Below, piece by piece: positions 53,804 to 64,000 of a stretch of DNA of 64,000 nt. The stretch spans positions 1,536,001 through 1,600,000 of the forward strand of contig NC_132975.1 of the NCBI RefSeq assembly GCF_047496725.1, read 5' to 3'. A program made the translations under genes and the position numbers. Below the pieces are notes generated by a model. It was not told where the DNA came from. It saw nothing but the letters and a program-made list of their open reading frames with translations, and ran no database searches. Within the stretch, counting starts at the first letter, position 1, and the number at the start of each line of letters is the position of its first letter. The DNA comes from Anoplolepis gracilipes (lineage: Eukaryota > Arthropoda > Insecta > Hymenoptera > Formicidae).

Positions 53804-54326
53804 TCACCCCCCTCCGGTTAGGTATGCCTGCATTTGAGTAATTTATGCGGCGGACGTAACGCAGCTGTCCGTCGCGTGAGAATCGCAGGATCCAGCGGCC
53901 TTCTCGGCTGCGGTATTTGTAGCGGCGGGCAGCGTGGACCGCGAAGTGCGGGATCTCCGCGATGATCCTGGGCTCGATCTGCACCCTTATCGGGAGTGCC
54001 GGCAAGGGCCCCATGGGCACGAGTAGCGACGGTGGTGCAGCGGGCAGTGGCCGTTTGTACGGCCGGATTGGTCGTCGTTTTGGAGGCGGCGGTGGTGCCT
54101 GCAGGAAAATTTCCGCCTTACGCCGCATCAGATGGTCGGATCGCTGGATGGTCGTGCCTCGTCGAGGTGGTCGGTTGGCTTGATCGGTGCGGGCCGGTTC
54201 TTCTGGCGGCCCCGAGTCAGTGCCGGTGATTTCCGGAACGGCCTCGTCAGTTTCGGCGAGCCAGGCATTTATTTCGGCTAATATACTGTCTGCTTCGCTT
54301 GACATCTCTGCTCGAAAAGAGCTCAA
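53799..54326 (-). CDS. Extra 3' ORF of the Gypsy element, unknown
   Basis: 175 open codons from ATG 54326 (MSSFRAEMSSEADSILAEIN) to a stop at 53799, just inside the LTR border. An acidic N-terminal helix is followed by a proline/arginine-rich centre (FLQAPPPPPKRRPIRPYKRP) and a basic C-terminus (RRYKYRSREGRWILRFSRDG). No signal peptide or transmembrane segment, so it is not an envelope-like protein. It could be a separate accessory ORF or the displaced C-terminal end of Pol or Gag. Confidence 0.5.
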   Translation of the reverse strand: MSSFRAEMSSEADSILAEINAWLAETDEAVPEITGTDSGPPEEPARTDQANRPPRRGTTIQRSDHLMRRKAEIFLQAPPPPPKRRPIRPYKRPLPAAPPSLLVPMGPLPALPIRVQIEPRIIAEIPHFAVHAARRYKYRSREGRWILRFSRDGQLRYVRRINYSNAGIPNRRGVM

Positions 54327-54855
54327 TTATCGTCGGTATCGCTGCTGGCTGCCGCGTCAAGGTCCCCTTCAGGTCTGTCATCCTTGTGTTTGTTTTTGTT
54401 GTCAGCGGGTGACAGTTTGATGTCTTTTTTTGTGTACCTGCCGATGCCAGGTGCCGGTAGGACTGCGCAGGTCGATGATTACTGGCGAGATAAAGTGTTT
54501 GACTTCTAGCGGGCCCATATATTTTGGCGCTAGTTTCGCGTTGAATCCTGCCGCTTTATTTGAGAGGTAGTGTTGCCGTTTTCATACGAATTTCCCGATT
54601 CGGGGTTTCCACGCTCGCCTTCGGAGGTTGTAGTATCGTTGCTGTTGCTGGAACACTCGGGCCATGCGGATTCGCACAAACTCGTAGGCTTCTTGTAGGC
54701 AGGTGTCTCGGTGTCAGAGCCGGGTTGCGGGACGGTGCGTAGCTCGCGGCCGCGCAGCAGGTAGGCCGGCATGTATCCGGTGGTTTCTTGCTGGGCGGTA
54801 TTGAGGGCGAACTGGAGCGCCGGGAGGTGCTCGTCCCAGGTGCCGTGGTCTTTCC

Positions 54856-56147
54856 CTACTGGGTGACCATGGTTTTAACCGTGCGGTTGGTTCTCCTGAC
54901 CGGGTTGCATTGCGGTGCGTAGGCCGGGGTGGTCATATGGTGGACGTCGAAGGCCTTGAGGCGCTGGTCGAATTGCTTTGACCGGAGTTGGGTTCCGTTG
55001 TCCGTAAGGAGTAACTCCGGGCTCCCATGACGTAGGAGGATTCCCTCGGTTACGGCTTTAGTTACGGCAGTTGCGGTGGCATGGCGGAGCGGGGTGAGCT
55101 CGATCCACTTCGAGAATCGGTCTTGCGTGACCAGGAGCCACCAATGGCCCTTTTTCGACCTGACTAGGGCCCTACCAGGTCGAGGGTAGCTTGTTGCCAT
55201 GGCCTGGTGATATTGGTGGCATGTATCTTTCCGGCTGATGGTCGTTGGTCAGGCTTGTGGGCGAGACAGTTAGGGCAGGCTCGTACGTACTGCGTGATCT
55301 CCCGGAACATTCCGGGCCAGTAATACGCCTCCGCGATGCGGGCAATTGTTTTTGCGATTCCTAAGTGCCCGGCGGTCGGCGTGTCATGAAACCGGTGCAG
55401 GAGTTCGGGCCGCTGTTCGCGCGGTACGCAGCGCTTCCATTGTTGTTGGGTAGGTCGGTCCTTGAAATCGAGACTATGGAGGAGGTGACGGTACAGGACG
55501 CCGTTTTCGATTTGGTAATCGGGTCGGTGGTTCGAGTTGCGGCTTGTCTCGCGGTAGTCGGTGGTACCAGCAACGGACCTCGGTGGCGGCGCATACCTCG
55601 GGGGCTCGCGACAGAACGTCGGTTTAGCTACTTGGTTTAGCGGGCCGCGCCGGTACTTAATTTCACAGTCGTATTGTTGGAGTTCAAAGAGCCACCAAGC
55701 TAGCCGGCCGGTGGGGGCATCCAGTTTTTGTAGCCAGCGCAGGGATTGATGGTCGGTTAGGACGGTGAAGGCGTACCCCTCGAGGTAGCTTTTCATTCGC
55801 CTGATTCCCCAGATTACGGCTAGGCATTCTAATTCGGTGGCGCTATAGTTGCGTTCCGCTTTATTTAGGGAGCGGCTCGCGTAGGCGATGACCCGTTCGC
55901 CGTCTTCGAAGTGCTGGGTGAGCACCGCTCCGAGCCCCGTTGTGCTGGCGTCAGTTTTCAGCACGAACCATCGGTTAAAATCTGGGCAGACTAGTACTGG
56001 TGCCGATATTAGTCGGGCCTTGAGTTCGCGGAACGCGGCGTCTTCTTCGGGGCCCCATGACCACCGGGCGTTCTTCCGGGTGAGTCGCGTGAGCGAGGCG
56101 GCGACGGTCGAAAAAATTTTTTCAAAGCGCCGGTACCAGGACGCCAT
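54856..56147 (-). pseudogene. Gypsy RNase H and integrase
   Basis: RNase H: FVLKTDASTTGLGAVLTQHF, YSATELECLAVIWGIRRM, FTVLTDHQSLRWLQKL (56000-55690). Integrase: zinc-binding HDTPTAGHLGIAKTIARI...CPNCLAHKP (H2C2, 55390-55255). After a shift at about 55180 come VTQDRFSKWIELTPLRHA, with the first Asp, and ELLLTDNGTQLRSKQFDQRL, with the second. The third acidic residue lies near PQCNPVRRTNRTVKTM, where the expected Glu of the NPVER-type motif reads Arg. Coding after 54856 is damaged; 54772-54530 (YLLRGRELRTVPQPGSD) is the integrase C-terminal continuation. Confidence 0.85.
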
Positions 56148-56149
56148 TT

Positions 56150-57127
56150 CTAGGAATTGTCGTACTTGTTTAATGCTTCGCGGGGCGGGCCAGTCCGCGA
56201 CCGCACTGACTTTCTCGGGGTCTGTGCGGATCCCTTCGCAATCTACGAGGTGCCCTAAGTAGATGAAGCGATCGACGCAGAACCTGCATTTATCAGGATT
56301 CAGATGGAGGCGTGCGTTTCGTAATCGGCGGAGAGCAGCTTGAGGTGGTCGCGGAAGGTACGGCTAACGACAATAATGTCGTCCAGATAGACAAATACCG
56401 ACGGTTCGAGTTCCGGTCCTAATACGGAGTGGAGCAACCGCTGGAACGTGGCCGGTGCGGAGTATAGTCCGAAGAACATGACGATGAATTGAAAAAGCCT
56501 CCTTCCCGGGACCGTGAAGGCGGTGATCGGTCGGCTTTCGGGGGCCAAGGGCACCTGCCAGTATCCGTTCTTCAGGTCGATGGTGGATAGATAGCGCGCC
56601 TCGCGCAGCTGGTCAAGGGTCGCCGTAATCTGAGGTAGCGGGTAGGCGTCGTTCTCGGTGACCTCGTTGACTTTGCGGAAGTTAATGTAGAATCGGTGTC
56701 GGCCGTCCTTCTTTTTGCGACGACCACGGGTGATGACCACGCACTTTGAGAGGGCTCGATGATGCCGGCTTCCTCCATCTTCCTGGTCGATAATGGCCTG
56801 CATGGCTAGGTTGCGGGGCCGGTAGCGTTGTTTTATTGGAGTAGGATCCTTGAGGCATCTGGCGTTGTACGAGCGGTGTTGGGCCAGTTATTGTTTTGAA
56901 TTTTGTGAGTTGCTCTGCGAGGAACTCCCTGAGTTGCTGTTTCTCGGCGGTGGTCTGCGCTGCGAGCCCTTCCACTGTGGTCGTCCGCGCGAGCGTGTCG
57001 CGGGCCGGCGCGGCGGAGTGGGCAGCTGGAGACGAAGTTTTCCCCAGAGGTCGACGAGGACCTCGTTAGTGAGGGTTGGCAGGATGGTGAACCGGTGGCT
57101 CACTGTACGGGCGTTGGCCTGATCCAT
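56150..57127 (-). pseudogene. Gypsy reverse transcriptase
   Basis: 57127-56888 holds the pre-RT linker (FTILPTLTNEVLVDLWGKLR). RT is in 56803-56300: DGRHRFYINFRKVNEVTEND, YLSTIDLKNGYWQVPLAPES, the FFGLYSAPATFQRLLHSVLG region and active site VFVYLDDIIVVSRTF (about 56395). There is a frame change near 56700-56780 at the start of RT and another near 56305 into the thumb. The YLDD motif is intact. Confidence 0.85.
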
Positions 57128-57186
57128 AGGGCGACTTCCCCGGACGTGGCGGCGGTCGTACCGTCGGCGAGATGGATCTGTCCAGG

Positions 57187-58297
57187 TTAGTGGTTGATGT
57201 GAATCCCGCGCGCTTGGAGGGTGTCGATGTTGAGGAAAGATTTCTCGGATCCGGAATCTAGCAGGGCCAGAAATAATTGCCCGTGTATGTCGAGCTTCAG
57301 GTGGGGTCGCGGTGTGAAGATTATAGTTGGCTGGTCTCGGGTCGCGGCGCGTCCCCGGTGTCCGTGACCCGTTTGTCGTTTCCCGGTCGGGGATGACATT
57401 GCGACGTTAGGACGCCATCCCGGCCGCACTGCGAGCAGAACTTTTTGCCCGGGCGTTTGCAATAGAAGCGGGTGTGTCTGCGTTGCTTGCATCGCCAGCA
57501 GCATTCTTCCCAGTTGTAGGTGGTTGCTACGGCGGTTCTGGCGGAGGCGGCTTTGTCGCCTCTCTTGATGTCGGCCTGCTCGTGTTCGATGCTCTCGAAC
57601 TCGGTTGCGCGGTTCTATAGTTCCTCGACCGTATGGACATCATGTACTCGAACATATAACTTGTACTTCGGCAACATATTCTCGTATATTCGATCGAGCT
57701 GCTCTTCGCGAGAGAATCCCCCGCTCTGCGCATTAATGTCATCATGACCGTCACATATTGTGCGAAGTTCTCCGTCGATTTTTGCTGTCGGTCGAAAATT
57801 TCGCGACGTAACACGGTCCGTTGTCTTCGGGAAAGAAACTGAGCGCGAAATAGTGCCTCGAATTCTGTCCAGGTACCCCATCGGTCGCGATTGTTTCGAT
57901 ACCAAAGCAGCGCGTCGCCCCTGAGGAAATCCGGAAGGCCCCTTAGTACCTGGGCTCCGTTAAAGCCGTATCCGGTGCTGAGTTCGTCCAACCGTTCGAG
58001 GAACGCGAGAGGGTCGCGGCCCTCGAAGTGACACCCCCATTTCCGCATTTGATTCAGGACTTTCGCGTCGTCGAAGGCCGTCGGGGGCGGGAAGACGACC
58101 AGCGGGCTCCGTGGGTAGCCGGGGGTCAGGGGTACCGCGAGTTCACTGGCCGGGCTCGAGAATTGCTCCGGATTCTCGTCGGCGTACTGGCTCATCCTCC
58201 CTCGGAGGTCATCCAGTGTTCCGGTCGTGTCGAGGTCGTACGTATTCATGACCGCAATGAGTTGCTCTTTGCGGAGCGTATATAACCACGTCTTCAT
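57187..58297 (-). pseudogene. Gypsy Gag with zinc knuckle and protease
   Basis: Start chosen at ATG 58297 (MKTWLYTLRKEQLIAVMNTY); the longer open frame upstream is leader/palindrome sequence. The capsid region has WGCHFEGRDPLAFLERLDEL, LRGDALLWYRNNRDRWGTW and SRRQRTVLRREIFDRQQKST. In another frame a CX2CX4HX4C knuckle, CWRCKQRRHTRFYC, is followed by CSQCGRDG (57415-57510). In 57504-57187 the protease signature FLALLDSGSEKSFLNI carries a D-S-G active site. Two frame changes separate Gag, knuckle and protease. One may be a programmed shift, but decay is also possible. Confidence 0.75.
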
Positions 58298-58355
58298 CTT
58301 ACCGTTGTCACCCGCCCACACACAGATAGCCCCGCGTCTCGCTGGTGTCTCGCGG

Positions 58356-59334
58356 ATACACGCACCGGCATAAATGGTGTCCGTCGGTAAATGTGTATGT
58401 ACGTGTATGACAACCGAAAGCACATACACATGCAGCGCATACGTACGTGTCACTTGAAGCGCGGCGAAGTTCATGCAGCGGAGGAGAAAAAAGTGGCAGG
58501 CAATCCGATGTTGCATCCTTAGCGCAAGCTGCACAATCGAGAAAGAAAGCATGACAAGACGTGATGCCGATTAGTGGTGTCCTGTAGCTCTGCCTCACTC
58601 ACTCTACGCTTGAATGCAGTCTCACTCTCGCGCTTATGTCATGTTTTCTTTCTTATTCCTTCAAGAAACGTGGCTGAGCCTTGCGGCTCGTATACCGGCA
58701 TTCATAAAATTTTAATTATATCATATTAATATTAGAATTTGATCGGTTTCATATATAGCAAAGAAACATATGCTTATTCTAATTAATTATTAATTTATTT
58801 ATGATTGCGTAATTTTTTTTTCTATTATGTAAAAAAATTTGGTAAAAAATTATACATGTATCATTATGAGTAATTTTGAGATTCACTAGAACAGTATTTG
58901 TAAATTTGCACTCATTTTTTACGGAATATGTTTCTTTGCTATGTATAAAACCGATCAATTTCTAATATATGATATAATTAAAATTTTATGAATGCCGGTA
59001 TTCGATCCGCAAGGCTCAGCCACGTTTCTTGAAGGAATAAGAAAGAAAACATGACATAAGCGCGAGAGTGAGACTGCATTCAAGCGTAGAGTGAGTGAGG
59101 CAGAGCTACAGGACACCACTAATCGGCATCACGTCTTGTCATGCTTTCTTTCGTGCGGCTTGCGCTAAGGATGCAACATCGGATTGCCTCTCACTTTTTT
59201 CTCCTCCGCTGCATGAACTCCGCCGTGCTTCAAGTGACACGTACGTTTGCGCTGTATGTGTATGTGACGCTTTCGGTTGTCATACACGTACGTACATACA
59301 CATTTACCGACGGACACTATTTATGCCGGTGCGT
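58356..59334. repeat. Long palindrome in the Gypsy leader
   Basis: The left arm 58356-58772 is the inverted match of the right arm 58926-59334, with a 153-base AT-rich spacer. Shared words: gacaccactaatcggcatca, caagaaacgtggctgagcct, gaatgccggtat, tttctttgctat. It lies wholly between the primer binding site and the gag start. Confidence 0.88.
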
Positions 59335-59349
59335 GTACGTCGGAATCAG

Positions 59350-59367
59350 GTCCCTGTTCGGGCGACA
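59350..59367 (-). promoter_or_regulatory. Gypsy primer binding site (lysine tRNA)
   Basis: The plus strand reads gtccctgttcgggcgaca, which matches the 3' end of metazoan lysine tRNA (UUU type) with a single change near the CCA. It lies four bases from the LTR edge, on the correct side for a minus-strand element. Confidence 0.8.
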
Positions 59368-59371
59368 AATT

Positions 59372-60930
<1,559 letters not shown>

Positions 60931-60934
60931 ATAC

Positions 60935-61767
60935 AAAGGATACTTCGTTCTGTTTGTGTGTTTATCAACCTCTGCCATTCACATAGAATTGGTTACTGAT
61001 TATTCGAAGCATTCATATCAGCATATAAACGATTTGTGTCAAGGAGAGGTATTTGTGCTAGTTTAACTAGTGACTGTGGCACCAACCTCAAGGGAGCTGA
61101 CAACGAGCTCCAGAGATTGTTTCTTTCAAGTTCAAAGGAACTCTACCGACTTTCTTCTTTACTATCAAAGAATGGCACTCTATGGAAGTTTATTCCTCCA
61201 GCCACACCCCATTTCGGAGGAAAATGGGAAGCCGGAGTGAAATCGGTGAAATACCACCTGAGGAGAATAATAGGAAATCAAATATTAATTTATGAAGAGA
61301 TGACCACCTTTCTAACGCAGGTTGAAGCCATACTCAATTCTCGACCACTCTGCGCACTCACTGATGATCCAGACGATTTGACAGTCCTCACTCCGGCTCA
61401 TTTCCTCATTGGCAGCTCTTTGGCGACAGTCCCCGAACCATCGCTCGACAATGTGAAAACTTCATACTTATCTCGATGGCAACTCTCAAGATAAATGCTT
61501 GATAGTTTCTGGAAGTTATGGTCCAAGGGATATCTTCAATGGCATCTCTCAATGTACAAATGGAATCAACCATCTCTGTCTTTACAAGAAGGCATTCTGG
61601 TTTTAGTCACGGATGAGCGATATCCTCCGTCAAAATGGCCGTTGGAGCGTATTCTCAAAACTCACCCTGGAAAGGATGGACGGGTACGAGTCGCCACAAT
61701 TCGTATGCAAACCACTACACTCACGCGATTTATCGTGAAGTTATGCCCTCTTCCAAGTTCTGAGTAG
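60935..61767 (+). pseudogene. BEL/Pao integrase, second part
   Basis: Directly continues the interrupted integrase once one copy of the 4-base duplication is discounted. LSTSAIHIELVTDYS is followed, after a small frame change near 61040, by the second catalytic Asp in LTSDCGTNLKGADNEL (about 61068) and the catalytic Glu in GGKWEAGVKSVKYHL (about 61225). It then has ILNSRPLCALTDDPDDL, PAHFLIGSSL and a C-terminal DNA-binding tail to the stop at 61767. One stop at 61492 lies in frame. The DDE residues are all present. Confidence 0.85.
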
Positions 61768-61814
61768 TTTTATTTCTTCAGTTGTTAATTATTATTAACA
61801 AGGCGGACAGAAAA

Positions 61815-62215
61815 TGTTTGAATTCCGCGCCTCCTCCGGTAAGAGTCAAGTGCTCGGTGGTTCGTGGCGTGAGTGCTTGTTGAAGCGAAGCGCTGTTAGT
61901 CGACTTCCTCTCTTCTCGAAAAATGCTTCTCCTCTTCCTCTCGGACTCTTCTCTAGTGCGGATCTCTCTGTTTGACGATATCTCAAAAACCTGCGCAGGA
62001 AATCTCAGGAATCCTATAGATGATATTCATTCTTGGCTGGAAAGATCTCAATTGCCTAAAGGATGCTTTAGGTTATTTCTACAAAAGCCTATGGAAAGAT
62101 TTTCTCTCATTTGGAAATACTCAGGTATCGTTCATCCGCAGGGGTTATGTGATATTCTCTCCCAGTTCAGGCTACGCCTGCTGGATTTGATCTGACGGAC
62201 ACTTTCTCTTATTAC
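61815..62215 (+). repeat. Probable BEL/Pao 3' LTR (start only)
   Basis: TGTTTGAATTCCGCGCC directly after a polypurine stretch. The 3' boundary is not resolved for lack of a second LTR. No gene is supported in 61923-62465 despite short open frames. Confidence 0.45.
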
Positions 62216-63005
62216 AGAATATTCTCTATACCATACTGGTATTCTCAAAGATAACTCGGGATTCCCGTAAGACTTCACTTTGAGACAGTCTTTGTTCGAG
62301 TCTGCAGAAATTCGTATGTATCGTGAAGACATGATTAGTTTGGTTATGATTCTGTTCCTGTCTTATGCTTCCAAGAGCATTACGACAATCATTTTGTTTT
62401 GTTGTTCTTTTGAATTAAATTACATTAGTTCATTAATACATTTTTTTTATTTTCCAAGAAGTTAGCTGATTTATATTCTTTAGATTAAAAACAGAATGTA
62501 AATATTTTATTATACGTTACGTGTTTATTAAAAGGTTGATAATTATTTTATCTTACGTTACTCAGTCATTAATTAATTAAATTAGATTAATATATTCTAA
62601 TATACGTACTATTGTTTAAATTGTATTAATGTTCATTGCTTTGATCACTTTTGATTTTGTATTTGATTATTAAATATATTCTTTTAACCGTTCGTTTATC
62701 GTTAATAATTCTACAGTATGTATGCATATGGTACATGTATAACACGTATACCAGTATATATGGTATATGTATAACATACACCATACATACATATTATTTC
62801 GAAATCAATTTTCTTAATCATTTCCTTAACATTTATTATTGTATAATTGCAAAATTCTTTTTTAGCAAAAGATGTGCGTTTTGCAGACTGATCTTACAAC
62901 AGTTATTGCAAAACTTAATCTTTCTTTTCTGGACACTCTTATCTGAGAATATATAAGCAATACACATTTAATAAACAATGGTCATTATATTACTGAAATG
63001 GTTCT
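62216..63005. other. AT-rich non-coding stretch
   Basis: No gene seen. A palindromic run of gtatatggtatatgtataac and inverted relatives occurs at 62720-62790. Confidence 0.4.
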
Positions 63006-63009
63006 ACTA

Positions 63010-63620
63010 TTTTTAGACTCTTCTTAGGAAATGGCGAAAATTACAACTGAATAGTGCACCTCGTGAGCTATTATCTATGGCTATGTCAATAGCATTAGCA
63101 CCAAGTAATTTATCCACGAATCATTGAACATTATGCAAACTATTGCTGATAATGTTTGTACATCTCATCCTAATATCTTACTCTTCATGGCTTACTTGCG
63201 TACTACTTGGTTACCTATAGCATCAAAAGTATCTGTTTTTAAATGTCCTGCTCTAATAATTTAATTGAATCTTTCCATCACGTTGCAAATCAAAAAATTG
63301 GTACACGTAATCCAGTTCTATGGATATTTCTAGGTAGGTAAATATTTTGTGTAATAATCATACTTCTACTGCATTTAGTTTTCTTTATGGATATGTGGTT
63401 TTACAGATCATTTAGCATAAATTATATCAAATCAAGAACTTGATTATAAGCGGCTACAAAATAATGTGTCCTAGACGACCTTCTACGCGATTCACCAATC
63501 AAAGAAATGCATAGATTGTACACGGACAGAATTCTCTTATGAATGGAAGCATTTCCTTAAAACAATTTTTGCGTATGTTCTGTCGTTTTACTCAACAATG
63601 TGAACAATCAGAAGTGCTGC
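63010..63620 (+). pseudogene. MULE-type transposase fragment
   Basis: Pieces in changing frames: LLSMAMSIALAPSNLST (63070-63120), SHPNILLFMAYLRTTWLPIA (63175-63225), SKVSVFKCPAL and NSIESFHHVANQKIGTRNPV (63260-63325). A splice-donor-like ggtaggtaa at 63339 and a further piece 63425-63620 suggest an exon structure. The wording resembles the C-terminal part of MULE/FLYWCH-associated transposase-like proteins in insects. Heavily decayed. Confidence 0.45.
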
Positions 63621-64000
63621 AAGGTATATAAAATATATATATTTTTTAATGATTTTTAAAAATATTTTATAATTTTTGAAAACATTTTCTATTTTTAAAT
63701 CAACATTTAGAAAATCTTACTGTAAAATTGCATTATTCTCTTCAATTTCCGAATTATTAGCAATCCTATCGTTAGTAATCTCATTATTCTCTTCTATTTC
63801 CGAATATTGATTATTATCATTATCCTTTTCCATTTATGAATTTTGAGTTGCCCCTTATTCTATATAATATATTATTTTGTTTTATAATAGAAAAATTAAA
63901 AATTAAATAAAAATATGTAAAAATTTATTATAACAATTGAGTGTTATATACTATCTCTCATTCATTTGTTATACTTCTTTATTTATTTGTAGATATTGCT
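63621..64000. other. AT-rich non-coding end of window
   Basis: Contains a direct repeat of ctcattattctcttc (about 63735 and 63780). No gene seen. Confidence 0.4.

Noticed and set aside
52824..53841. Several overlapping open frames of 60-130 codons in the left LTR (and equivalents at 59927-60986 and 21359-22316)
   Set aside because: All lie inside LTR sequence, in competing frames, without domains. Their repetition reflects the LTR copies.
59350..59367. tRNA-like 3' end gtccctgttcgggcg
   Set aside because: Only the last 18 bases are present and they sit at an LTR edge, so it is a primer binding site and not a tRNA gene.
61923..62465. Short plus-strand open frames after the BEL pol
   Set aside because: They fall in the probable 3' LTR and AT-rich flank; no motif or conserved start.

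Overview
This is a eukaryotic, AT-rich, intron-bearing window that looks like transposon-dense insect DNA, most likely from an ant or another hymenopteran. That judgement rests on the particular mix of elements (Tnp2-like transposase plus DUF4806 genes, a Polinton with a DUF8207-type ORF, BEL/Pao, DIRS, RTE and palindromic MITEs), on the long (TA)n, (TG)n, (TGCG)n and (CT)n tracts, and on short introns of 70-90 bases. No rRNA, tRNA gene, CRISPR array or bacterial operon is visible. I recognise no conserved host housekeeping gene. Almost every recognisable coding block belongs to a mobile element, and most are broken.

Layout. 1-3007 (minus): a Tnp2-like (EnSpm/CACTA-type) transposase fragment next to a multi-exon DUF4806 gene. 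4635-9267 (plus): a DIRS retrotransposon with inverted terminal repeats, an internal complementary region, gag, RT/RNase H and a tyrosine recombinase. 9845-12602 (minus): a degenerate multi-exon gene. 12680-16794: a DNA element with terminal inverted repeats of about 150 bp, occupied by an RTE-type LINE. 16972-19090 (minus): a second, nearly full-length Tnp2-like gene. 19252-23694: an element with a Mutator-like transposase gene, split by a solo LTR (21331-22534). 23753-25100: a diverged relative of the 12680 element and an array of alternating inverted modules. 25100-29960: mostly AT-rich DNA with two palindromic MITEs.

29960-33392: 5' part of a Ty3/Gypsy-like element, fused or abutting to 33440-42255, a left-truncated Polinton/Maverick with DNA polymerase B, integrase, packaging ATPase, PLA2-like protein, adenain-like protease, and minor and major capsid genes. 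43131-43788 (plus): a four-exon, 142-codon gene with canonical splice sites and no frame damage. It is the one intact-looking spliced gene and I do not recognise its product. 44336-48300: a 48-bp satellite containing a hAT element (44609-48211). 48507-49995: a 1.2-kb palindromic TACAGGGTGTCC element with two truncated duplicates. 51430-62200 (plus): a BEL/Pao pol whose integrase is split by a complete Gypsy element (52573-60930, minus, 4-bp target duplication ATAC). 63010-63620: MULE-type transposase debris.

How the parts relate: this is layered nesting rather than a functional operon. The Gypsy is younger than the BEL it interrupts. A solo LTR of the same Gypsy family interrupts the Mutator-like gene. 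The hAT sits inside a satellite. The RTE sits inside a long-TIR element. The Polinton genes keep the usual convergent/divergent layout (PolB against integrase, ATPase divergent from the capsid block), but stops and frameshifts in most of them suggest a fossil copy.
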